Below, in pieces: positions 18,501 to 24,824 of a stretch of DNA of 64,000 bases. Source of the stretch: Agrobacterium tumefaciens. Its GTDB lineage: Bacteria; Pseudomonadota; Alphaproteobacteria; Rhizobiales; Rhizobiaceae. The stretch covers positions 1-64,000 of the forward strand of contig JAGIAH010000002.1 of NCBI GenBank assembly GCA_017744915.1, given 5' to 3'. Each line of letters begins with the position of its first letter. Positions within the stretch are counted from its first letter, which is position 1. The notes beneath the pieces were generated by a model that ran no database searches, was not told the origin of the DNA, and worked only from the letters and a program-made list of their open reading frames with translations. Both the position numbers and the translations under genes were made by a program.

Positions 18501-18557
18501 GACTATAGGCACATATGTAGGGACGATGTTGCTTTGAGCACGGGAACCGTACGGTAA
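15513..18557 (+). CDS. TIR - transmembrane - WD40/beta-propeller fusion
   Basis: A 1014-aa protein. The ATG at 15513 has aaggg about seven bases upstream; a GTG at 15492 is possible but lacks one. Residues about 22-150 are a TIR domain (HRVFLCHNNSDKPIVREIAE, LDVYSIPAGATF, GPTHLWEAELAVARY; Glu98 or Glu96 near the catalytic position). A linker leads to one transmembrane helix near residues 236-258 (SSIAALALIIAGGVAFYQW). The remaining 750 residues contain repeated WD40-like units (SLAVSPTGDQIAMGDGRG, LLVSAGRDGVLALWRL, AISRDGNTLAAADVGGNVLL), enough for one or two propellers. The layout suggests a propeller sensor signalling to, or anchoring, a TIR effector at the membrane. I do not know a named system with it. 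Confidence 0.75.
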   Translation: MPDVSSQEVLRATLPSETTEAVDHRVFLCHNNSDKPIVREIAEQIESEYGLANFLDVYSIPAGATFMPFIESELNVCTCCAIFLGGNGWGPTHLWEAELAVARYKADPKFKLIPVMLPGVLDSDIARLASGSVFRALNYVDFRGSRLEPDSIRKLHLALTGLNDGQISRRGLTPFILHRDTKLWHQRQRKDRSLLYSGAKLLAAQKLLETAAGLLDAGEVAAFVQAGFEAQRRFWRNVFTASSIAALALIIAGGVAFYQWRLAESRHLVAVSRGLALEADSARGVTQQLLIAANAVNVTSTATARAKLLAKLDQWRNLVATSQLRNFEFTAAEYRTETRSLLLGTSDGTIVEVPLKFNDDNAASGAAFLEAKPLLQTRGEGEVRAMVMVSGGSVLIGFQSGRVEMLGPDGRHREVRPAPHPVLTNVGAMKDQGVRSLAVSPTGDQIAMGDGRGVMEVRDYPSFALSFPAIDLSDQLRVNAVTFLGVDKIVAGTGSGYVNVFDARSGTPIAKIPKQGSEVFNVADIGDTNRFVEVTDEGLVRTMKVDAQQQAILSDPMGFLFQLPPMIVNTKIQMAGGAIAVGYPDGVMEVRDNSGSPLLDRMQPHSDQVGAFVFVPGTRLLVSAGRDGVLALWRLDGHGSGARPVSHFSHGSVDTLAVDKSGKIFAVSKGDDSASVWEFASTGWVQLLDLLDLRRKLTGELIEMPDRQPDDEGFVDVTSQPVENVVIAADAQLALWSTFDGMVFSSKLSSEAVAKQNLKAGTRIADLALSANGQLAAALQDSRTVVIFAPGSSIETAKREIKLNFDARSIGLSADAEKLAVGGTDGAVRLYDLQRPSKKPLTNSLISSEIASVTFTPEDKSLVIQGATAGKDPRSLAIAETSLQNVRYLPMPDAMAGGPTSIAISRDGNTLAAADVGGNVLLWDLKERKSIGVSSLDGSQISALAFNLSNDVVATVSTGDNIVEFATAPSALTKRVCDLAGRDLDDTEWSDLETDLDYRHICRDDVALSTGTVR

Positions 18558-18613
18558 GGGGGGCACCTATCCCGAAACCGATGGCGTTCTTCAAATACTG
18601 ATAGTGGTCAGAC

Positions 18614-19390
18614 TCATTGGGGCTTTGGGGTCGTATCGCGCAATGTCGCAATCAGGCTGTCAGCGACCAGCTTAAGCATTTGCCGCGCTTCAACGATCGA
18701 AGCCTCTTCGTGGATTTTTTCAATATTCGCGACTGTCAAACCGGTTTCGGTTGTATGGTTCGCCTGCGCGCCTTCCATCGCGCGTCCTAGCGTCTCCGAG
18801 AATATTTGAGTTACCTCCTCGTTGGCGAAATCCGAGGTTGCGCTCATAAGAGAAATAATGCGAGATTCCATAGAAGGGCGTTCGTGGGCGTGAACTAGAC
18901 GATGCCGTTCACGTAGCCTACGTTGGAATTGCTTCTCAAAAGCACGATCAAACGCGCTTCTCTGATTGCTTACTGGAAGGCCGCAGTCGCTACAAATTTG
19001 TGCCAAAAACGTCAGGAGTTCGGCCGTTCGAACCTGAACGATGTAGAGTTCTCCGCTGCGAAGGCTCTGGCTGTGAATTTGCCAGGCGTTCATCAGTTGC
19101 GCGTCTGATCGCAGCTCTTTTCGATACTGGGTCACGTATTGATAAGCCAGAATGCGATCTAAGATCTGTGTAAGTTCGTCGGCCACAATGACCCAATATC
19201 TGTCCAAGGTGGCAAAACTCAGCTTGTTGTTGGGCGATACTCGCTTGAGCATTAGCTTAGTCGCTTCATTTGACGGAATGCGCCCTGGAGAAGCTTCGCA
19301 TGCCGCTCTTAACGGGGCAGTAATTAAGTAGACCAGTCTGGCTGTCGTGGCGGGGGTGAGGGGAGGGAGATCTTCGTCGCTGTTTTTCAT
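18614..19390 (-). CDS. Hypothetical alpha-helical protein, possibly HEPN-like
   Basis: A 258-aa protein, almost wholly predicted alpha-helical, with no family I can name securely. A motif RERHRLVHAHERPS in the middle (about residues 162-175) resembles the R-x4-6-H motif of HEPN ribonucleases; combined with helical content this makes a HEPN-like RNase or scaffold a reasonable but unproven guess. It is the only minus-strand gene between the two right-hand TIR groups and converges with the TIR-propeller gene (56-base gap). The ATG at 19390 has an AGGGA sequence very close upstream. Confidence 0.5.
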   Translation of the reverse strand: MKNSDEDLPPLTPATTARLVYLITAPLRAACEASPGRIPSNEATKLMLKRVSPNNKLSFATLDRYWVIVADELTQILDRILAYQYVTQYRKELRSDAQLMNAWQIHSQSLRSGELYIVQVRTAELLTFLAQICSDCGLPVSNQRSAFDRAFEKQFQRRLRERHRLVHAHERPSMESRIISLMSATSDFANEEVTQIFSETLGRAMEGAQANHTTETGLTVANIEKIHEEASIVEARQMLKLVADSLIATLRDTTPKPQ

Positions 19391-19509
19391 ATCCCTATCG
19401 TCACGGCTTGTTCAGAACGCCGTTGAAAATCAAATCGGCTTCCAACAATAACTGTGGGTTCTCGGCAACGGCAATACCTTACAAGGAAACAGTTCTCGAC
19501 TTGCTTTAG

Positions 19510-20805
19510 ATGGGGATAGCCTTGGAAACGAAGGTGGCTCCCTTGAATTCCGTTCTTGCTTCGTTCATATGGATTTCGATGCATCGCGGACAGGAGGTAG
19601 ACTTGGGAGTGACTTACAATGGACGCCCCTTCAACTCCAAGGATTTCGCCTCTGATCTTGAGAAGGCCATGGTCGATGGAGTGAAAGATCAACTCTGGGA
19701 GAAAATCTCGGCAATTCGGCACCCGGAAACAGACGAGTTCCCGACCGTTTTGGTCCACGGTGACGACCTCGAAGATATCCGGCTGACCATCGAAGGATCG
19801 CCGGAGTTACTGCAAATCGTGAGACTGAGCTTGTCGGACGACGAACAAAACGCAACCCACTTCAGTTCGCTGAACAGAGGAACGCCTAAAGCTTTCCTTA
19901 GCTACTCGTTCGAAGATCGAGAGTTTGCAGGGAGAATCGCCAGAGGGCTCATGGCAAAGGGGATCGATACCTGGTGGGCCGAGTGGGAGATCGGCCCGGG
20001 CGATAGTTTACGTCGAAAGATCGATGAAGGATTGGGAAATTGCACCCACTTTATCGTGCTGCTCACACCGAGCGCATTGGAGCGACCTTGGGTACAAGAG
20101 GAAATGGATGCGGGTCTCGTTAGACAGATCAGCGGACAAGCTCGCTTTATCCCTCTACGGTACGGAATTTCAACGAGTGAGCTCCCTCCACTGCTGTCCG
20201 GAAAGCTTGCTCCGGAAATGACTCTTCCGTCATTTGATAACGACCTGCGCAATTTGGTCAACGCGGTGCATGGTCTGTCACTCAAGCCGGAGCTCGGACC
20301 GGCGCCCACCACGACAGAACTTCCAGCAACTGGATTTTCTAAAACCGCAACCGCGGTAGCGAAGGTATTCGTGGAATCCACGCAGACGGCCATGTTCGGA
20401 GATCCGCAGAAGACGATCGAAGAGCTAGCTATAGCCGTGGATACGTCCGAAGAAGACGTCGAGGACGCATTGCATGAGTTGCGTGATATGGTCACAGAAA
20501 GCTTTAGGCGTGTTTTGCCTAAAGATAGTTTGTTTGCCCAGTTTGATAAATATTTCATGGACTGGTCGGCTGAGGAGGATGCCTTAAGGATCGCCGCCGA
20601 CTTGGTCAATGATGATGAGTTCCCCCATGAAGCTAGCAAGGTGGCTGAACGGTACGGCTGGGATCGTAGGAGAATGAACCCCGCTTTGAGCTATCTGTTG
20701 GCACGACGGCTAATCGTTGACTATCAGGTACTCGCTCATGAATTTGTTTCGTATCGCGTGGTGAAAACCGACGCGACCCGCCGCTTCGTAAAAAGTCGCA
20801 GCTAG
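19510..20805 (+). CDS. TIR-domain protein with C-terminal winged-helix-like region
   Basis: A 431-aa protein. Residues 1-120 are a separate N-terminal domain of unknown type. A TIR domain follows (PKAFLSYSFEDREFAGRIAR, TWWAEWEIGPGDSLRRKI, THFIVLLTPSALERPW), with Glu198 in WVQEEM four residues after the conserved Trp. The C-terminal third contains two helix-rich segments; EASKVAERYGWDRRRMNPAL and LSYLLARRLIVDYQVLAHEF look like a winged-helix domain. Five bases separate its stop from the next TIR gene, so the two are probably one operon. Such TIR-wHTH architecture could couple signal production to DNA or partner binding. No function is established. Confidence 0.72.
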   Translation: MGIALETKVAPLNSVLASFIWISMHRGQEVDLGVTYNGRPFNSKDFASDLEKAMVDGVKDQLWEKISAIRHPETDEFPTVLVHGDDLEDIRLTIEGSPELLQIVRLSLSDDEQNATHFSSLNRGTPKAFLSYSFEDREFAGRIARGLMAKGIDTWWAEWEIGPGDSLRRKIDEGLGNCTHFIVLLTPSALERPWVQEEMDAGLVRQISGQARFIPLRYGISTSELPPLLSGKLAPEMTLPSFDNDLRNLVNAVHGLSLKPELGPAPTTTELPATGFSKTATAVAKVFVESTQTAMFGDPQKTIEELAIAVDTSEEDVEDALHELRDMVTESFRRVLPKDSLFAQFDKYFMDWSAEEDALRIAADLVNDDEFPHEASKVAERYGWDRRRMNPALSYLLARRLIVDYQVLAHEFVSYRVVKTDATRRFVKSRS

Positions 20806-20810
20806 TTTCA

Positions 20811-21326
20811 ATGGACCACTATTTTGATAGCCAGAAGCGCCGCAAAGTTTTCGTCAGCTACCACCATCGGAATGACCAGGCTGCGTACGATAGCTTCTCT
20901 GCTCATTTCCACGATGGCCTTGAGACGATCACCGATAATTCCCTAGACCGCGCGATCGACAGTACCAGCTTTGAGTACATCATGCGGCGCATCCGTGATA
21001 CCCATCTCCACGGCAGCTCATGTACGATCGTGCTCTGCGGCGCCGAAACTCCAAAACGCCGCTATGTAGACTGGGAAATTCATGCCTCGCTGGGGCAGGA
21101 GATGGGCCTCGTTGGTGTCGGGCTGCCAAGTATCGTTTGGGAGGGAAATGGGACTTGGAAGCCTGCCCGACTTCAAGACAACATTGACTCAGGCTACGCC
21201 GCATGGGTCTTGTGGCGCGATCTCGTGGTAAATCCTCAACTGCTTATTGCAAAAATTGAAGAAGCCCTCGCTAATCCTAAGTCGAAAATCTCGAACCATC
21301 GACAACGTATGGCGCGAAATGTATAG
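20811..21326 (+). CDS. ThsB-like TIR protein
   Basis: A 171-aa stand-alone TIR protein, close in form to ThsB of Thoeris: RRKVFVSYHHRNDQAAYDSF, SCTIVLCGAETPKRRY, then VDWEIHASLGQEMGLVGVGL with Glu89 at the catalytic position. It starts five bases after the TIR-winged-helix gene and probably shares its transcript. ThsB enzymes make NAD+-derived cyclic signals; the matching ThsA effector (SIR2-SLOG) is not found anywhere in the window. The 236 bases after it up to the recombinase gene contain a short open frame (21435-21686) that I do not consider a gene. Confidence 0.78.
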   Translation: MDHYFDSQKRRKVFVSYHHRNDQAAYDSFSAHFHDGLETITDNSLDRAIDSTSFEYIMRRIRDTHLHGSSCTIVLCGAETPKRRYVDWEIHASLGQEMGLVGVGLPSIVWEGNGTWKPARLQDNIDSGYAAWVLWRDLVVNPQLLIAKIEEALANPKSKISNHRQRMARNV

Positions 21327-21562
21327 CGGCAGTTTTTCCGTGTTCTCAGACGAAGAAGCGCGTAATTTTGGGAATGCAGGCAAGAAGACGTGTACGAAAT
21401 CGCGAGCTGATGTCACCCAGTATAGTTTCTTTCGATGGCCTGGGGCGGCAATCCAAAGATCATTCTCCACGATCTGCAACATTTTGTTGGTTATACGGTC
21501 CGGCCATGCTTCCACCCATCGTGGGGCATGACACTTCGCATTGAACTTGATTTTACATGGGT

Positions 21563-23479
21563 TTACGCTGCGGTACGAAATAGGCCGCTGCGGTTACCGG
21601 CAGAAAGAGATTTTAGTAGAGCATGTGGTGGATGCGATGATCGCAAGTTAAGATTAAATCCTGCCCCCGCAACCACTGAAACTTGAATATTTTGCCATTC
21701 AAGCCGTTTGACAGAAAGCTCCTCCGTGTAAGCGTCGAGGAGCTTTTTGCGTTTCTGCTCCGTCTCGAGCTCGCCGGCGCGAAGCTTCTCCAGATAGTCG
21801 TGCTGCTTGAGCGCCTCGAACTGTTTCTCCAGAATCGTTGCGGCTTCCATAGCAGCCAGGATCGAGGCGATGCGGCCGTGGACTTCGAGGGATGCCGGCT
21901 GGTGGCCCGGCGTCTTGCCGATGACGACCTTCTGGATGAACTGGCGCACGATGTTGATGAACGGCTGCTTCGTCACGGAATCGGCGTGTTCACGCATGTA
22001 ATAGAAGGCGGAGTTGATGACCAGTTCGACCGCTTCCGGACTGACCTCCGCCTTCAGCTTCCTGATCTTCTCCCCGAAATCTTCTTCCGCCGGCGCCTGC
22101 TTCAGCCGGGCCTCGAGGCCGGCACGGCGTTCCTCAAGCGTGTCGAGCATATCGTCGAGGGCGGGAAGGCGCGGCCGGCCCTCGGCCGCGCGATCGCTGA
22201 TCTGCTGGATGATCTGGCGCTGTTCCTGTTCGGCAGCCTTCAACTCCACAGAAATGCGTTGGCGCTCGTCGGGTTCATTCTTGACGGACGCTGCAAGGTT
22301 GCGGCGCGCCTGCCCGGCGACATCGTCGAATAGACCCATACCGAAGAAGGCGGCGGGCAGGCAGGACAGCACCCGATCCTCCAGGTTCTTGCGGAGAATG
22401 GTCTTCTGGTTGGAGCAGCAGGCGCCGTCGAGTCCGTCGATTGGCAGCTTGTTCTTGTGGTTGGAGCAGCCGTAGCGTTCCTTGGCCATGATGGCGTAGG
22501 ATCCGCCGCATTCGGCGCACTCCAGCATGCCGCTCAGCAGGTAGCTCGGCCGGTGTGTCCTGTTCAGCGGATTGGTAGTCGTGCGGGAAAAGTTCTCGAG
22601 CGTCGCCAGTTGCCGCTCCTTCACGCGCGCCCAGAGTTCGTCGCTGACGATGCGCATGGATGGAACCTCGGTCACGATCCACTCGCTTTTGTCGTCGAGG
22701 CGCGCGGTACGACGTTCCGTCTCCGGGTTCTTCCGATAGTTCTGCTTATTCCAGACGATCCGGCCGACATAGAGTTCGTTGTGGAGGATGCCGGCCTGCC
22801 GCTTGCCGTCACCACGGATCGTGTCGTCGCGCCAGTACTTGTGCTGCGGTGCAGGGATATGGCGCGCATTGAGGCTCGCGGCGATCGCCGCGGGACTGAC
22901 CCCATTTGCATATTGCTCGAAGATCCAGCGCACGATCTCTGCCTGGGCCGGGTCGATCTCGCGCAGGCCCTTGATCCGGTCGCCGTTGGCGTCGCGCTGC
23001 TGGCCGAGGCGGTAGCCGTAGGAGAGGCGGGTGGTTGCGATGCCCTTGCGCGCCGCTGTCTTCATTCCTTCTCTCGTGCGGTAGCGGATCTGCTCAACCA
23101 GTTCATGGCTGAGTGTGGAGCGCATATGCAGCTCGATATGGCTGATCTCCTGGCCGGCCTGAACCGTCCAGATTGCCGTGTCGTGGTAGTTAAGTTCCTT
23201 GAGGATTTTTGAGCTGTGCTCGACGTCGCGCGACAGTCGGTCGACCGTGACACAGAGCACGACATCGATCCGCTCGCGCTTTACATGCGCCAGAAGCTGC
23301 TGGATGCCGGGACGCGATGTGAAGGAGGTTCCGCTGATCGCGGAGTCGGCATAGGTCTCGACCAGCTTCCAGCCCCTGTCGGCGACAAACGTCTTGCCGA
23401 GTTCGATCTGCGTTTCGATCGACACTTCGTTCTGGCGGTCGGTGGAGTAGCGGGCGTAGAACAATACAGTCTTGGTCAT
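21563..23479 (-). CDS. Large serine recombinase / site-specific integrase
   Basis: A 638-aa protein. The start at 23479 (MTKTVLFYARYSTDRQ) fits the family; the open frame further upstream belongs to its leader. The N-terminal resolvase domain has the nucleophile Ser12 in YARYSTDRQ and the SRDVEHSSKILKEL helix. A Recombinase domain follows (REIDPAQAEIVRWIFEQYANG), then a zinc ribbon (LECAECGGSYAIMAKERYGC) and a coiled-coil region around residues 440-520. The last 45 or so residues read across the initiator-tRNA relic at 21643-21675 (QVSVVAGAGFNLNLRSSH), so the tail is set by the attachment site rather than by the family. It probably integrates or excises one of the elements in this window. Confidence 0.88.
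   Translation of the reverse strand: MTKTVLFYARYSTDRQNEVSIETQIELGKTFVADRGWKLVETYADSAISGTSFTSRPGIQQLLAHVKRERIDVVLCVTVDRLSRDVEHSSKILKELNYHDTAIWTVQAGQEISHIELHMRSTLSHELVEQIRYRTREGMKTAARKGIATTRLSYGYRLGQQRDANGDRIKGLREIDPAQAEIVRWIFEQYANGVSPAAIAASLNARHIPAPQHKYWRDDTIRGDGKRQAGILHNELYVGRIVWNKQNYRKNPETERRTARLDDKSEWIVTEVPSMRIVSDELWARVKERQLATLENFSRTTTNPLNRTHRPSYLLSGMLECAECGGSYAIMAKERYGCSNHKNKLPIDGLDGACCSNQKTILRKNLEDRVLSCLPAAFFGMGLFDDVAGQARRNLAASVKNEPDERQRISVELKAAEQEQRQIIQQISDRAAEGRPRLPALDDMLDTLEERRAGLEARLKQAPAEEDFGEKIRKLKAEVSPEAVELVINSAFYYMREHADSVTKQPFINIVRQFIQKVVIGKTPGHQPASLEVHGRIASILAAMEAATILEKQFEALKQHDYLEKLRAGELETEQKRKKLLDAYTEELSVKRLEWQNIQVSVVAGAGFNLNLRSSHPPHALLKSLSAGNRSGLFRTAA
21643..21675 (+). repeat. 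Initiator-tRNA 3'-end relic inside the recombinase 3' end
   Basis: The plus strand runs from a GCAAGTTAAGAT block into AAATCCTGCCCCCGCAACCA, which matches the T-loop, T-stem, acceptor and CCA end of an alphaproteobacterial tRNA-fMet. No 5' half is present and the T-loop is enlarged, so this is not a working tRNA. It closely matches unit 3 of the array at 4314-4346 and, in its last 13 bases, the copy at 62811-62823. It is the best candidate for a core attachment site used by the recombinase that overlaps it. Confidence 0.65.
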
Positions 23480-23510
23480 CGGGTCTCTCGTATCGAGATG
23501 AAAGTAGGGA

Positions 23511-23566
23511 CATGGTAACCGGCGGCGCGGGACCTGGGAGCCCCAGGCGCCGCCAGGCAATCATGG
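23511..23566 (-). promoter_or_regulatory. Structured leader A upstream of the serine recombinase
   Basis: On the minus strand, 32 bases before the recombinase start, the sequence folds into a long hairpin. It has an outer CATG/CATG pairing, an inner perfect GGCGGCGC/GCGCCGCC helix and a CCTGGG/CCCAGG helix tip. The leader of the truncated paralogue (24095-24153) has the same outline at nearly the same distance but different paired bases, which is what conservation of structure would give. It is probably a translational or transcriptional control element; I do not recognise a named RNA family. Confidence 0.45.
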
Positions 23567-23579
23567 TCCGGCATGAGCG

Positions 23580-23610
23580 AGCGCCGGCGGCAATTATTGC
23601 CGCCGGCGCT
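23580..23610 (-). terminator. Strong GC-rich hairpin between the two recombinase genes
   Basis: A perfect 14-bp inverted repeat (AGCGCCGGCGGCAA / TTGCCGCCGGCGCT) with a TTA loop lies just past the stop of the truncated recombinase gene. There is no U-tract on the minus strand, so it may be a weak or rho-assisted terminator, a transcript-stabilising hairpin or a recombinase-binding site. Confidence 0.45.
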
Positions 23611-23614
23611 TCTT

Positions 23615-24061
23615 CTATTGGGCGGCAGACTGACGATCATCGATCTCCTCGAGACGGACCAAATAGCGGCTCTGTTCTTCCATCTCACGATCGAGAAGCG
23701 CACGAATAGCCGAACCCGGGTCCGTCACCGGCGTGTCGCCGGCCATGGTCTGGAGCTCCACGCCGTGATCGAGGAGCTCCTTGTAAATCTCTGAGCTGCG
23801 CGCGACGTCGCGCGACAGACGATCCATGGAGATGCAGACAACCACGTCGATCTCTCCTTCCGAAGCGCGCTTGAGTAACGCCCGGAGACCGGGGCGCGTC
23901 TTGTGGGTCGTGCCGCCGCCCATATGGTCGGTGAACACGTCCACGAGCTTCCAACCCTGCTTGCGTATGAATTCCTTGCCGAGTTCGATCTGTGTTTCGA
24001 TCGACACTTCATGCTGAGGGGCAGTCGCGCAATGCGCGTAGAACAGTACTGTCTTAGTCAT
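23615..24061 (-). CDS. Truncated serine-recombinase paralogue lacking the catalytic serine
   Basis: A 148-aa protein consisting only of a resolvase-type N-terminal domain. The start MTKTVLFYAHCATAPQ aligns residue by residue with the full-length neighbour (MTKTVLFYARYSTDRQ), but the nucleophile Ser12 is replaced by Ala and two nearby conserved residues also differ. Other family blocks remain intact (EVSIETQIELGKEF, VVCISMDRLSRDVARSS, EIYKELLDHG). The Recombinase, zinc-ribbon and coiled-coil domains are absent. It keeps a full open frame and its own leader, so it may serve as a non-catalytic partner, regulator or dominant negative of the active recombinase, or it may be a decaying duplicate. 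Confidence 0.8.
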   Translation of the reverse strand: MTKTVLFYAHCATAPQHEVSIETQIELGKEFIRKQGWKLVDVFTDHMGGGTTHKTRPGLRALLKRASEGEIDVVVCISMDRLSRDVARSSEIYKELLDHGVELQTMAGDTPVTDPGSAIRALLDREMEEQSRYLVRLEEIDDRQSAAQ

Positions 24062-24094
24062 GCTCTTCTCTTCATTCGAGAGTAATTTGGGGGA

Positions 24095-24153
24095 CATGGT
24101 AGCCGGCGCCACGGGGCTTGAGAGCCCCCCGCCCGGCTGCCAGGCCATCATGG
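24095..24153 (-). promoter_or_regulatory. Structured leader B upstream of the truncated recombinase
   Basis: It lies 34 bases before the start of the truncated recombinase on the minus strand. It shows an outer CATG/CATG pairing, an AGCCGG/CCGGCT helix and a tip helix GGGGCT/AGCCCC with a four-base loop. The unpaired margins (GCCGGGCCATGATGGCCTGG here, against GCCGGACCATGATTGCCTGG in leader A) are almost the same while the helices differ in sequence, supporting a conserved RNA fold. Confidence 0.45.
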
Positions 24154-24172
24154 CCCGGCATTCGGGGGCGGG

Positions 24173-24661
24173 TTAGCGCGTCAGGAAATCCGTCGCCAGC
24201 CAGTGGGCGGTGGCTTCCATCTGGGCGATATACTCGGGCAGGAGACCCTCCAGCGTGCCAGCGGTGGGTTTGCCGACGCTGTAGATGATATCGCAGACAC
24301 GCACTGCATTACGGATGCGCATCGCTGCAATGGCGAATGCGTAAACGATGGCCGGCGTGCCGTGCACACTCGGATGGCGAGCCGTGAGCATGAGGGTCAC
24401 GCTATGACCTGCGCCGACAACCAGCTTCTGTTTGGGTGCCTTGCGTGACAGACCCACCGTCTTTGCGGCGATGGTCATATAGACCGGCTGTGCAAGGACA
24501 TGACGGCCATCGATCAGGGATGCCGGCGCCTTGTTGAAGACGCTGGAGAGGCGATCGAGGAGGCCGCAGTGCTCGCGGATGAATTCCAGAATGTCCTGGC
24601 GATCGCCTTCAGACTGGAAGAGCGTGAAGGTATCGTTCTTGTGGTGTGGCGTACGCGACAT
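24173..24661 (-). CDS. Hypothetical protein of the recombinase module
   Basis: A 162-aa protein with no family I can name. The ATG at 24661 (MSRTPHHKNDTF) follows GAGAGAAAGGA and is preferred over a far upstream start at 24988. The middle reads DGRHVLAQPVYMTIAAKTVG and the C-terminal half has helical stretches (AIVYAFAIAAMRIRNAVRV, YIAQMEATAHWLATDF). It overlaps the small gene upstream by 53 bases and is followed by leader B and the truncated recombinase on the same strand. The context suggests an accessory role in the mobile element, but nothing in the sequence gives a mechanism. Confidence 0.55.
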   Translation of the reverse strand: MSRTPHHKNDTFTLFQSEGDRQDILEFIREHCGLLDRLSSVFNKAPASLIDGRHVLAQPVYMTIAAKTVGLSRKAPKQKLVVGAGHSVTLMLTARHPSVHGTPAIVYAFAIAAMRIRNAVRVCDIIYSVGKPTAGTLEGLLPEYIAQMEATAHWLATDFLTR

Positions 24662-24824
24662 GGTTGGTCCTTTCTCTCGCGGTTCGTCGTCTTCGACGAC
24701 GGACCGCGCGAAGAACTTCCTCGCGCATGCGGCCGGTGCAGATTCCGAGACCGGAATCGTCCTTGCACTCGATGTCCCGGGACGGCTGGATCGTGGCGCC
24801 GTCGACATGGAAAACGTGAACCAT
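24609..24824 (-). CDS. Small hypothetical protein upstream in the recombinase module
   Basis: A 71-aa open frame. Its ATG at 24824 has a strong Shine-Dalgarno (AAAGGAGG) six bases upstream. It begins MVHVFHVDGATIQPSRDIEC, has CKDDSGLGICTGRMREEV, and then an Arg-rich stretch. Its 3' end overlaps the next gene by 53 bases in another frame. The ribosome-binding site supports translation; the unusual basic tail could also mean that a frameshift has altered its end. No function can be assigned. Confidence 0.45.
   Translation of the reverse strand: MVHVFHVDGATIQPSRDIECKDDSGLGICTGRMREEVLRAVRRRRRRTARERTNHVAYATPQERYLHALPV

Noticed and set aside
4937..21326. A canonical Thoeris system
   Set aside because: ThsB-like TIR genes are present, but no SIR2-SLOG ThsA nor a macro-domain membrane effector can be found, so the name is not justified.
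21643..21675. A functional tRNA-fMet gene
   Set aside because: Only the T-arm and acceptor end can be seen; there is no D-arm or anticodon arm, and the T-loop is enlarged with a mismatch in the stem. The copies at 4212-4346 and 62811-62823 are even less complete.
21435..21686. An 83-aa plus-strand open frame after the last TIR gene
   Set aside because: It lacks a ribosome-binding site and a family match, and its end simply reads through the tRNA relic and overlaps the recombinase gene.
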